A stretch of DNA of 7,076 nucleotides from a candidate division WOR-3 bacterium (GCA_016934535.1 JAFGSQ010000040.1:1-7076), one strand, 5' to 3'. Shown: positions 1-6,319, counted from the first letter of the stretch. Notes: generated from the sequence alone by a model not told the origin. Numbers and translations are program-made.

Positions 1-82
1 TCATCTTCTTGTTTATCTTCAGTCCGTCCGATAGACTCTTGAGAAACAGCGCTTCGTCGTCAACTATCAGTACTTTGCTCAT
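1..82 (-). CDS. Response regulator receiver domain, N-terminal fragment (cut by left edge)
   Basis: Only the first 27 codons are present; the gene runs off the left edge. The ATG at 82-80 opens a typical CheY-like receiver start: MSKVLIVDDEALFLKSL gives the first beta strand and the acidic Asp-Asp pair (D8, D9) that binds Mg2+ next to the phosphoacceptor aspartate, which is out of view. The start is fixed by the receiver fold, since there is no room for a longer N-terminus in this class. No Shine-Dalgarno sequence precedes the ATG. Instead a sigma-54 promoter lies 13 bp upstream of it. The output domain cannot be seen, so this may be a single-domain regulator or one with a DNA-binding, enzymatic or other effector. 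Synthesis is probably controlled by a sigma-54 activator, most simply the one encoded at 326-1669. Confidence 0.85.
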   Translation of the reverse strand, partial: MSKVLIVDDEALFLKSLSDGLKINKKM

Positions 83-94
83 GTGGCTGGAATA

Positions 95-110
95 AGCAAC
101 AACTGTGCCA
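95..110 (-). promoter_or_regulatory. Sigma-54 (RpoN) -24/-12 promoter of the second response regulator
   Basis: Read on the minus strand, positions 110 to 95 are TGGCACAGTTGTTGCT. The accepted sigma-54 consensus is TGGCACG-N4-TTGCW. Every strongly conserved position matches, including the invariant GG (-24) and GC (-12) with correct spacing; only the weaker seventh base is A instead of G. It faces the response regulator that begins at 82. With the -12 C at position 96, transcription should start near position 84, about two bases before the ATG. It lies in an intergenic gap in the correct orientation, and an NtrC-type activator gene with an intact GAFTGA loop lies immediately upstream. Both facts make a chance match unlikely. 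Confidence 0.88.
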
Positions 111-183
111 CGAAAAAGTTATATATATCGTTCTATATATTGTTAGTTGTATAAAATGCTAAACAAGTTTTAGATAAAATATG

Positions 184-189
184 ATTATA
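184..189 (-). promoter_or_regulatory. Possible housekeeping -10 element (TATAAT)
   Basis: A perfect TATAAT is present on the minus strand in the gap upstream of the response regulator at 1-82. No good -35 hexamer is found 16 to 18 bp upstream (the candidates read ATGATT, AATGAT or AAATGA), and there is no extended -10 TG. In such an AT-rich stretch the match may be chance. If real, it would give a leader of roughly 95 bases and a second, sigma-54-independent way to express the gene. It sits two bases from one arm of the inverted repeat at 192-218. Confidence 0.22.
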
Positions 190-191
190 CC

Positions 192-218
192 GTTCAATAT
201 TACCCAATCATTTTGAAC
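192..218. repeat. Inverted repeat GTTCAA-N15-TTGAAC, candidate activator or operator site
   Basis: Two perfect 6-bp inverted arms (192-197 and 213-218) are separated by 15 bp, so their centres are 21 bp apart, about two helical turns on one DNA face. Counted from the predicted sigma-54 start near 84, the element spans about -108 to -134, the usual range for an enhancer-type binding site of a sigma-54 activator. The spacer is too AT-rich and the arms too short for a good RNA terminator. A role as a binding site is inference. Confidence 0.35.
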
Positions 219-325
219 TCGCTGATTTTTATGAAAATATAAATGAAGCAAAAAAACAGAGACAAAAACACTTTATCCCGAACAAGTAAAATTCTCTAAT
301 AATCAGGATTCAGTCAGTTTTTAAT

Positions 326-341
326 TTACAATGAATTGTAA
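326..341. repeat. 16-bp perfect palindrome-like inverted repeat across the regulator stop codon
   Basis: TTACAAT-GA-ATTGTAA gives 7-bp perfect arms with a 2-bp centre. It covers the TAA stop and last codons of the NtrC-type regulator. A two-base loop is too tight for an RNA hairpin, and no strong U-tract follows in the direction of transcription, so a terminator is unlikely. A dimeric protein-binding site is possible. A single copy of the same half-site (TTACAAT, 2686-2692) lies just upstream of the histidine kinase gene. Confidence 0.35.
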
Positions 342-1669
342 CTCTTTAATTTTCTTTTAAGAGTTGAAAGCGAAATTCCAAGATCTCTCGCTGTTTTTGA
401 TATATTCCGTTCATTGTAATTGAAAATTTTGATTATGTGTTCTTTTTCAATTTGATCCAGTATTGCGATGCCTTTGAACAATTCTTTTTTAATCTCATCT
501 TTTTCATTTTCTTTTTGAGAGAACAATATTTTTGATGGTTCAACTTCCTGTCCATCAGCGATTATCATCGCTCTCTCAATAACATTTCTAAGTTCCCTTA
601 TGTTTCCGTCCCAATCGTACCTGCACAAGAGAGATTTCTGCTCTTCTGAAATCCTGTAATACTTTCCTTTCGAGAGGTTTTTAACAAAATAATCTGCCAG
701 ATCAACAATGTCGTCTTTTCTTTCTCTCAGCGGGGACAGATGAATCCTCAGGACATTGAGTCTGTAATAGAGGTCTTTTCTGAAAACATTTTTCGAAGAG
801 TTGCCGTCTATGTCCGAATTTGTTGCCGCAATGATCCTGGCTTCGGTTTTTCTTGTCACTACGTCTCCTATCCTCCTGACCCTCTTTTCTTCTATGACGC
901 CGAGGAGTTTTGACTGAAGGGCAAGCGGCATCTCGCCTATTTCGTCGAGCAGTAATGTGCCCTCGTGAGCTACTTCGAACAGACCTTTTTTATCCTTGTC
1001 GGCTCCCGTAAAAGCGCCTTTTTTATATCCAAACAGCTCCGCTTCTACGAGATTTTCGGGCAGGGCAGCGCAGTTCACACTTACAAATGGCCCTCTTTTC
1101 CGGCTTTTTTTATGTATAATTTTGGCTATGAGCGTTTTCCCTGTTCCGGTTTCCCCTGTTATCAGTACGGGGGAATCCGATCTCGCGGCAATCTCTATGA
1201 GTTCGTCTGTTTTGGATTTGGACATGGAAGATCCGATGAATTCAAGGCCGTCTTCTTCTTTTTGTTTAAGATATTTGAGGTCTTCAAGTCCCCGTTCCAG
1301 GTCCAGTTGTTTTAAACTTTTTTCAAGAGCGAAAGTGAGTTCTTTGAAATTCACCGGCTTGGAAACATACCAGAAAGCTCCGACTTCTATAGCTTTCATT
1401 GCGTTCTCAAAACTCGGAAAAGCCGTTGAAAAAATTATTTTCGTTTTCTCGTTGTTTTTAAGTATTTTTTCGCAAATTGTGTACCCTTCGACGTCGGGAA
1501 GTTTCTGATCGAGTATGACAACATCAATTATCTCTTTCGAACAGATTTCGAGACCTTCTCTTCCCGTCGTTGCGGTTAGCACTTCCATTCCTCTGACTCG
1601 GAAATGGTCGCAAAGCGACATGAGGAATATTTCGTCGTCGTCTATTACAAGAAGGGTTCTTTTATCCAA
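326..1669 (-). CDS. NtrC-family sigma-54-dependent response regulator
   Basis: A 447-residue cytoplasmic transcription activator with the complete three-domain layout. The receiver domain (about 1-120) has the acidic pocket D10-D12, phosphoacceptor D54 in VILDQKLPD, and K104 in SKP. The AAA+ domain (about 143-380) has Walker A GETGTGKT (172-179), an intact GAFTGA sigma-54-contact loop (218-223), Walker B LLLDEIG (239-245), and FRKDLYYRLNV (296-306) with the arginine-finger region. A Fis-type helix-turn-helix lies near 421-443 (NISKTARDLGISLSTLKRKL). The length is normal for the family. The start is a TTG; no ATG fits before the receiver core, and a GAGGA Shine-Dalgarno overlaps the upstream kinase stop, so translation is probably coupled. 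It follows the kinase gene by 6 bp, and the two form a cognate pair. Phosphorylation should trigger ATP-driven opening of sigma-54 promoters, the nearest being at 95-110. The specific family member (for example NtrC, ZraR, AtoC or PilR) cannot be assigned. Confidence 0.95.
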   Translation of the reverse strand: MDKRTLLVIDDDEIFLMSLCDHFRVRGMEVLTATTGREGLEICSKEIIDVVILDQKLPDVEGYTICEKILKNNEKTKIIFSTAFPSFENAMKAIEVGAFWYVSKPVNFKELTFALEKSLKQLDLERGLEDLKYLKQKEEDGLEFIGSSMSKSKTDELIEIAARSDSPVLITGETGTGKTLIAKIIHKKSRKRGPFVSVNCAALPENLVEAELFGYKKGAFTGADKDKKGLFEVAHEGTLLLDEIGEMPLALQSKLLGVIEEKRVRRIGDVVTRKTEARIIAATNSDIDGNSSKNVFRKDLYYRLNVLRIHLSPLRERKDDIVDLADYFVKNLSKGKYYRISEEQKSLLCRYDWDGNIRELRNVIERAMIIADGQEVEPSKILFSQKENEKDEIKKELFKGIAILDQIEKEHIIKIFNYNERNISKTARDLGISLSTLKRKLKSYNSL

Positions 1670-1672
1670 TCT

Positions 1673-1677
1673 TCCTC
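1673..1677 (-). promoter_or_regulatory. Ribosome binding site of the NtrC-type regulator, overlapping the kinase stop
   Basis: GAGGA on the minus strand shares two bases with the TGA stop of the kinase gene and lies 3 bases before the TTG start at 1669. The spacing is short, and the start codon is weak. This suggests that the regulator depends on ribosomes finishing the kinase gene. Confidence 0.6.
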
Positions 1678-2668
1678 AAGTGCTTTTTGGTATGTAAATC
1701 ATTACTTCTGTTCCCCTTTCCAGGCTTCTCATATCTATAGTGCCGCCCATTTTGACAAGAAGGTTCTTCACTATTGTCAAGCCCATTCCGGTCCCTTTAG
1801 GTTTTGTCGTGTAAAACGGGAAAAAGATCTTTCCTCTCTGCTCTTCTCCGATCCCTATTCCGTTGTCTTTTACGGAAATACCGATTTTCGATCCGGCGCT
1901 CGAGACGTCAATATTAATTTCAGGATTGTCAATATCAAAAACCGCATCCATCGCATTAGTCAAGACGTTGAGAAGTACGTGCTGAAGAGCTCTCATGTCG
2001 GTCATGGCAAAAATCAGGGGCGCTTTGTAACTCACTTTGTATTCGATTTTTCTTTTTAGAAGATCAGATTCTATTAGTTTCGTGAATTTATCGAAAAACG
2101 GCCTCATGTTGACGGATTGTATATTCAGGTCTTCATATGCGTTGAACACTTTGAACATCCTCAGGAGGTATTCGATTCTGTTTATTTCAGTCAAAATACT
2201 CTCGAGATATTCCAATACTTTTTCCTGCGAAAAATCCTGAATGTTGTCTTTTAAAACGCTGGAGATTGTTTTTATTGAATTTAACGGGTTTCCAACCTCG
2301 TGGGAAAATCCTGTGAATATATAACCGATGTTGTCCATTGTCGCCGTGGCTTCGGCGATTTTTTGAAGCCTCTCCTTCTCTGTGATGTCGTTGAGGAGAA
2401 TTGCCGCGTGCTGTTTTGGCATCGAATAGACTGTGTAGCCCAGAATCATCTCACCGACGTAAGCTTTTCTCTGAATTTTTTCGGTTCTCGACAAATTGTG
2501 TTCGCCTAGTCCGAGAATTTTGAGCAAAGGTGCATATTCGGAGGCGTTGAGAACATTCGCCGCGTAAGTGTTTATGAGAAGAGTTTTTTTTGTCGGTATA
2601 TCCAGCAAGACAAAACCCGTGTCCATTTTCTCTATTATCTCGAAACATTCTCTGTTGTCTAAATCCAT
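1676..2668 (-). CDS. Soluble PAS-containing sensor histidine kinase (NtrB-like class)
   Basis: A 330-residue histidine kinase. Residues about 8-97 look like a PAS-type sensor (DTGFVLLDIPTKKTLLIN near the start, ILLNDITEKERLQ linking to the kinase core). The dimerisation and phosphotransfer helix carries H123 in FSHEVGNPLNSIK. The ATPase part has the N box LLNVLTNAMDAV (232-243), G1 box DNGIGI (268-273), F box FFPFYTTK (282-289) and G2 box GTGMGL (292-297), all intact. There is no signal peptide or membrane segment, so it should sense a cytoplasmic cue, as NtrB does. In NtrB-like kinases the H box usually reads HE(I/V)(R/K)NP; here a glycine replaces the basic residue. The ATG start has GGAG 7 bases upstream. 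The sigma-54 regulator 6 bp downstream is the evident phosphotransfer partner. The gene follows the outer-membrane protein gene by 44 bp. The signal sensed is unknown. Confidence 0.93.
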   Translation of the reverse strand: MDLDNRECFEIIEKMDTGFVLLDIPTKKTLLINTYAANVLNASEYAPLLKILGLGEHNLSRTEKIQRKAYVGEMILGYTVYSMPKQHAAILLNDITEKERLQKIAEATATMDNIGYIFTGFSHEVGNPLNSIKTISSVLKDNIQDFSQEKVLEYLESILTEINRIEYLLRMFKVFNAYEDLNIQSVNMRPFFDKFTKLIESDLLKRKIEYKVSYKAPLIFAMTDMRALQHVLLNVLTNAMDAVFDIDNPEINIDVSSAGSKIGISVKDNGIGIGEEQRGKIFFPFYTTKPKGTGMGLTIVKNLLVKMGGTIDMRSLERGTEVMIYIPKST

Positions 2669-2675
2669 TAGAGTA

Positions 2676-2679
2676 CTCC
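2676..2679 (-). promoter_or_regulatory. Ribosome binding site of the histidine kinase
   Basis: GGAG (in CGGAG) on the minus strand ends 7 bases before the ATG at 2668, which supports this start. It lies in the 44-bp AT-rich gap after the outer-membrane protein gene. Confidence 0.6.
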
Positions 2680-2712
2680 GTTTATTTACAATTTATCACA
2701 AATTCATCAACT

Positions 2713-5700
2713 TTAAAACAGCAGTTTAATCCCGGTCGAAAGCTTCTGATAAGTATTCTCGTCAAATCTCTTCTCGCCGCTGTATGAGGCATAGAACCTG
2801 AAATTGCCTGTCACGCGAGCATCCGATATCAGATCCCAGTGAAATACGTAACCAGGATAATCCATAGCTTTGAGCTCAGCGGGAGCCGAGCGGATCGTAT
2901 AATAATTGTAAGTAAATCCGAATGAAGCGTCCGACCTCAGGATTCCGGAATAAGACAGGCCGGCCGACAGGTCTGCTCTTCTGAAGCTGAATTTTCCAAT
3001 ACCCGGATAATTAACCAGTTCCCCGTAGTTTCTCAAAGTGCCGGATAAAACTATTCTCGGTTCGTATGCTCCAATTTCGAGCGCGGCCAGCGTTCTGGAT
3101 TTAACTTCGTCAAAAATTGTTCTTTGGTCAGAAGTTATTTTTTCAGAAAAAAACTGCCCGTACGAGATTTCCTCCTCAAAACGGATTACTGCGTCGTATT
3201 CATAACCCGACAAAACGGACCATTCGGTTTTAACAAGGTCTCCCTCTTCGGCTGAACTTAAGTTTTTATCCATTTTAAACGAAAACCAGGCGCTTGCATC
3301 GGCCGTCAGCTCTTTTACGGCTCCGGCTGACAACAATCTCGAGCCTTTGATGGTGAATTTTTCATTCATGGTATTTTCCGAAGAAAAAAAAACGACTCTC
3401 AATGCGTCCTCGGAAATGTTAATTTCATGTGCTTTAACAATAAAACGAAAAGAATATCCTCCATACACAGGACAAAAAGAAGTGTACAAAGATACGTCGG
3501 TCACAGGGATTGACGCTCCTGTTTCCGCCCATTTTCTGATGAATTTTCCGTAAGGATCAGGATAGTAGACTCCAGCTATCGAATCGAAGCTGTAATTGCC
3601 CTCTCCTTCTCTGACTTCTTCGAACAATGCCATTCTTGTGAAATATCGCGTTCTCGAGAGTGAATAATCGGCGTTTAAAAGTACAGTTCCGCCTGACAAA
3701 AGCGAGAGCGCTGCTTTACCTAAATAAAAAGACTGTTCAGGGGCGGGATTCTGCTCTCCGGGACTCTCCGTCCTTTTCGATGCGTATAATTCCGCCGACA
3801 CTTTTTCTCCTGAAAACTCGCCTTGAAATCCGGTTTCCCTGGACTTCATGAATGCCGATCGTGAATCCTGCTGAATAATGTCTTTCCTGCTTAAAAGCGT
3901 GAAAGCGGACAGTGAGAACTTATCGGTAAAAAACAACAACAATTTTCCTCTCACCCTGTCTGTCTGAAATCTTGAAGTGTCTTCCGAGTTTTCTCTCGAA
4001 AATATGACATCAGGTGCGAAAATCGAGAAACCGAAAACGCCGGCGATTGTTGTGACGTCCTCTGATGTCGAAACAGTACCGATAGCCGGACCCGATGAAG
4101 TGTCTCCAGTCTGATCCGATCTGGCGATCGATATGTTTCTCCGGGAATTTCCAATCACAAATGTAAAAACAGTTCTCTCTTTGCAAAAATCAATGTTTTC
4201 CAAAAATCCTGCCTCTCCTCCGAACGATAAAAAACCGTAAACAGAACCTTTCAATCCTGCGCGGCCCCATTTTCCCCCGGGAGTGAGCAGCGAGGAGAAG
4301 TATTCAACGGGCGATTTGTGACCCCAATCGTCGAGAGAGGAGAATCTCCTGTCCAGAACAGCTATCTCGGCATCAAAATTAAAACTGCTGCTTAAAAATC
4401 TTATGTTTGAGCCAAAACCGAAACCTTCATTATCATAATCGTCTCTGGATGAAAACAGATTTCTGTCTGAATATGACCTTGCTCCTGTTAAATTCAATTC
4501 GAGCCTTTCTGAAGCGTACCCCGACGAGACAGTCTCGACCGATCTCATTTGTGCGGGTCTGACTGACACCTGTGCCGTGTAATCTCCAGATCCGGTTCCT
4601 GCGTATCTGAAACCCGGAAGCGCATCGTCGTAGATATAATCGCCCGATGCGCTGTCAACCTTTGTGAACGCAACTTCGTAAGAACCTTTTCCGTATCCTT
4701 TGAAAACGTAAACTCCTTCCTCAAGATCGTAGGAACCGTTTCCCTCGCCCACGAAAATTCCAGCGTCAACAAATGCAAGGTCCGCAGAATCTCCCAAAGA
4801 TTCGAGTATTCTAACGGTCTGATCGCTGAGTGTAAAACCGTAAGGCGAATCTTTTACGTCTGAGAACCCGGCTCTCGTAAAATCCAAGTAAAATTCGCCG
4901 TAACCGGCCCCTGCGGATACAAGATGAAAAAATCTCCTGAAAGAATTTCCCGAAGCTTTGAAATAAACGATGGCTTTGTCCCCATCACTCAATGACACGT
5001 CGGGTGAAAACGTAATATGTGCTCCAAAGACTGTTTCTATCCTGTAATCCTTTGACTGCAAAAGAATACCGTTCAAATACACTTTTTCACTGCCGGGTAC
5101 GAAGTTTTTATTTTCCCTCCTTTCAATCAATACGTAAGGTCCCTGAAATCCGAATTTTAGCTCAACGATCTTCACCTGAGATTCATCCTTGAGCTCACCA
5201 TACAAACCTTCCGCCGACAAATTATCATTTTTCAGCGATCCTTTGATCCCCAGAAGCTCACTGAACATTCTTCCCGCGAAATCGAAATCTCTTTGTTCTT
5301 CAATATCTCCCAAAGAAGCCTGTAAGACAGGAGACTCGAGAGTGATGTATATTTTATCCAGATCTCCCACGGGTATCGGTTCCCCGCTTCTTCCGCTGTT
5401 TACGTATCCCCCCACCTTCCAGTAATCGCTTACTAATCCAGTGAAATTTACAGCGAGGTCCTGTCTGACTTCGCTGTTCCCGGTCCCGGACCAGCCAAAA
5501 CCGAAAGTCTTTTCTCCTCCTATGCTTATGTCGTCTTTTTTTTCTTCTTTTTCGAAAATCTCACCGTAATAAACTGTTGATGTGTCTTCGAAAACACGGG
5601 GAAGATAAGCTCTGTAGACGCTGTCGGCGACACTTGAAACCGGCACATATTGAACGACAACGGTGTCGAATATCGAATCCGTAAAATAAACGAGCCCATT

Positions 5701-5856
5701 TTTGAAATCAGTTTCAACGCCGGTCAGCTCCGGAATAAAAACAATTGAATTGACGACTATCGGACTCACACTCAATTCGCGCAAACCATAAACGGGAGGC
5801 GCGAAAGTATCAAATGAAAGGAAAAACCCTACGGGTAAAAATGCTGGTAAGATCAC
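2713..5856 (-). CDS. Large outer-membrane beta-barrel protein of unknown function
   Basis: About 1047 residues. The chosen start is the GTG at 5856, whose G is the last base of the ndk TAG stop. The open frame continues upstream, but only inside ndk, and there it has no protein-like character. The GTG start gives a hydrophobic leader (MILPAFLPVGFFLSF) with likely cleavage after DTFA (about residue 19), although its first residues carry no positive charge. Three stretches match a family I recall from Bacteroidota and candidate phyla: SIGGEKTFGFG...QDLAVNFTG near 111-140, LESPVLQASLGDIE near 173-186, and FQGPYVLIERR...PGSEKVYLNGILL near 237-266. The last is also reminiscent of modules in the SprA translocon. 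The remainder is rich in alternating aromatic and polar beta-strand sequence, and the protein ends in GIKLLF, a terminal-Phe barrel signature. It is predicted to be a periplasmic plug region plus barrel; transport or secretion is only a guess. The gene is coupled to ndk upstream and precedes the kinase. Confidence 0.82.
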   Translation of the reverse strand: MILPAFLPVGFFLSFDTFAPPVYGLRELSVSPIVVNSIVFIPELTGVETDFKNGLVYFTDSIFDTVVVQYVPVSSVADSVYRAYLPRVFEDTSTVYYGEIFEKEEKKDDISIGGEKTFGFGWSGTGNSEVRQDLAVNFTGLVSDYWKVGGYVNSGRSGEPIPVGDLDKIYITLESPVLQASLGDIEEQRDFDFAGRMFSELLGIKGSLKNDNLSAEGLYGELKDESQVKIVELKFGFQGPYVLIERRENKNFVPGSEKVYLNGILLQSKDYRIETVFGAHITFSPDVSLSDGDKAIVYFKASGNSFRRFFHLVSAGAGYGEFYLDFTRAGFSDVKDSPYGFTLSDQTVRILESLGDSADLAFVDAGIFVGEGNGSYDLEEGVYVFKGYGKGSYEVAFTKVDSASGDYIYDDALPGFRYAGTGSGDYTAQVSVRPAQMRSVETVSSGYASERLELNLTGARSYSDRNLFSSRDDYDNEGFGFGSNIRFLSSSFNFDAEIAVLDRRFSSLDDWGHKSPVEYFSSLLTPGGKWGRAGLKGSVYGFLSFGGEAGFLENIDFCKERTVFTFVIGNSRRNISIARSDQTGDTSSGPAIGTVSTSEDVTTIAGVFGFSIFAPDVIFSRENSEDTSRFQTDRVRGKLLLFFTDKFSLSAFTLLSRKDIIQQDSRSAFMKSRETGFQGEFSGEKVSAELYASKRTESPGEQNPAPEQSFYLGKAALSLLSGGTVLLNADYSLSRTRYFTRMALFEEVREGEGNYSFDSIAGVYYPDPYGKFIRKWAETGASIPVTDVSLYTSFCPVYGGYSFRFIVKAHEINISEDALRVVFFSSENTMNEKFTIKGSRLLSAGAVKELTADASAWFSFKMDKNLSSAEEGDLVKTEWSVLSGYEYDAVIRFEEEISYGQFFSEKITSDQRTIFDEVKSRTLAALEIGAYEPRIVLSGTLRNYGELVNYPGIGKFSFRRADLSAGLSYSGILRSDASFGFTYNYYTIRSAPAELKAMDYPGYVFHWDLISDARVTGNFRFYASYSGEKRFDENTYQKLSTGIKLLF

Positions 5857-6299
5857 TATATCCAGGAACGTGCTGCGAGTTTGTATTCGACAATTTCGTC
5901 TTCGGTGAAAAATATGCCGATTTCCCTCGCCGAGGAACGGTCCGAATCCGATGCGTGTATTATGTTCTGCCTGATTCTCATACCAAAATCCCCCCTGACA
6001 GTTCCTGGTTCTGCTTTCATGGGATCCGTTGCACCGCACATCTTACGAACGACTTCTATTCCGTTCTCTCCTTCGAGAACCATGACAACCGAAGGTCCTG
6101 ACGTAATAAAGTTGATCAGTGAATCGTAAAAATCTTTTCCTTCGTGCTCTTTGTAGTGCTTTTTGGCGGTTTCTTTCGATATTTGAATCAGCTTGAGAGC
6201 GATTATTTTCAAGCCTCTTTTTTCGAATCTTGTGATTATTTCCCCTATTAGCTCCCTTTGAACGGCGTTTGGTTTTATTATTATCAGGGTTTTTTTCAT
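5856..6299 (-). CDS. ndk: Nucleoside diphosphate kinase
   Basis: A 147-residue cytoplasmic enzyme that transfers the gamma phosphate of ATP to (d)NDPs through a phosphohistidine, balancing nucleotide triphosphate pools. The full-length sequence carries the expected signatures: IIIKPNAV with K9, the GATDP substrate loop (89-93), TVRGDFG with R102, and the active-site NIIHASDS with catalytic H115 and the following SDS. It ends in the typical EIGIFF...EIVEY...WI. The start is the ATG at 6299, with GGAGGG 5 bases upstream. A TTG directly before it (6302) is in frame but too close to the ribosome binding site. It is 20 bp downstream of a membrane protein gene, and its TAG stop overlaps the GTG of the outer-membrane protein gene. 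Such a housekeeping gene in an operon with a surface protein and a two-component pair is an unusual context, but the enzyme itself looks normal. Confidence 0.98.
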   Translation of the reverse strand: MKKTLIIIKPNAVQRELIGEIITRFEKRGLKIIALKLIQISKETAKKHYKEHEGKDFYDSLINFITSGPSVVMVLEGENGIEVVRKMCGATDPMKAEPGTVRGDFGMRIRQNIIHASDSDRSSAREIGIFFTEDEIVEYKLAARSWI

Positions 6300-6304
6300 C
6301 AATT

Positions 6305-6310
6305 CCCTCC
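6305..6310 (-). promoter_or_regulatory. Ribosome binding site of ndk, decides the ATG start
   Basis: GGAGGG on the minus strand lies 5 bases from the ATG at 6299 but only 2 bases from the alternative in-frame TTG at 6302. The spacing therefore selects the ATG. It sits in the 20-bp gap after the upstream gene. Confidence 0.75.
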
Positions 6311-6319
6311 TTTAAAAAT

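Larger units (their letters stand above)
83..325. other. AT-rich intergenic regulatory region
   Basis: The longest non-coding stretch in the window, between the NtrC-type regulator stop and the second response regulator start. It holds the sigma-54 promoter (95-110), an AT-only inverted repeat ATATATA/TATATAT (121-127 and 134-140), an imperfect repeat CTAAACAAGTTTTAG (159-173), a TATAAT (184-189), and the GTTCAA-N15-TTGAAC repeat (192-218). Between 219 and 325 I see no gene, RNA structure or convincing terminator. No tRNA or small open frame with a ribosome binding site was found. Confidence 0.6.

Noticed and set aside
301-325. Intrinsic terminator after the NtrC-type regulator
   Set aside because: The downstream minus-strand sequence has no GC-rich stem followed by a U-tract. 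The small AATC/GATT pairing at 301-310 has a two-base loop and is not credible.
996-1508. Plus-strand open frame of 170 codons
   Set aside because: It lies antisense within the NtrC-type regulator, whose protein is unmistakable. The plus-strand product shows low-complexity Ser/Phe-rich sequence with no domain logic.
1604-2059. Plus-strand open frame of 151 codons across the kinase-regulator junction
   Set aside because: It is antisense to two well-supported genes, has no ribosome binding site of note, and has no recognisable protein features.
2683-2710. Housekeeping promoter before the kinase (TTGATG, 16 bp, TAAATA)
   Set aside because: The -35 matches four of six positions and the -10 only three of six, in an AT-rich 44-bp gap. 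Not strong enough to annotate.
5526-5560. Purine-rich run encoding a Glu/Lys-rich stretch as a possible frameshift or slippage site
   Set aside because: The long frame continues through it in a consistent way, and the EKEEKKDD segment is plausible as a polar linker. There is no sign of a broken frame.
5857-6039. Upstream extension of the outer-membrane protein frame to an ATG at 6039
   Set aside because: This part lies wholly inside ndk in another frame and reads as Arg/His/Asn-rich noise. The GTG at 5856 gives a signal peptide directly.
6300-6302. TTG as an alternative ndk start one codon upstream
   Set aside because: It is only 2 bases from the GGAGGG ribosome binding site. The ATG at 6299 has proper spacing and matches the usual NDK N-terminus.
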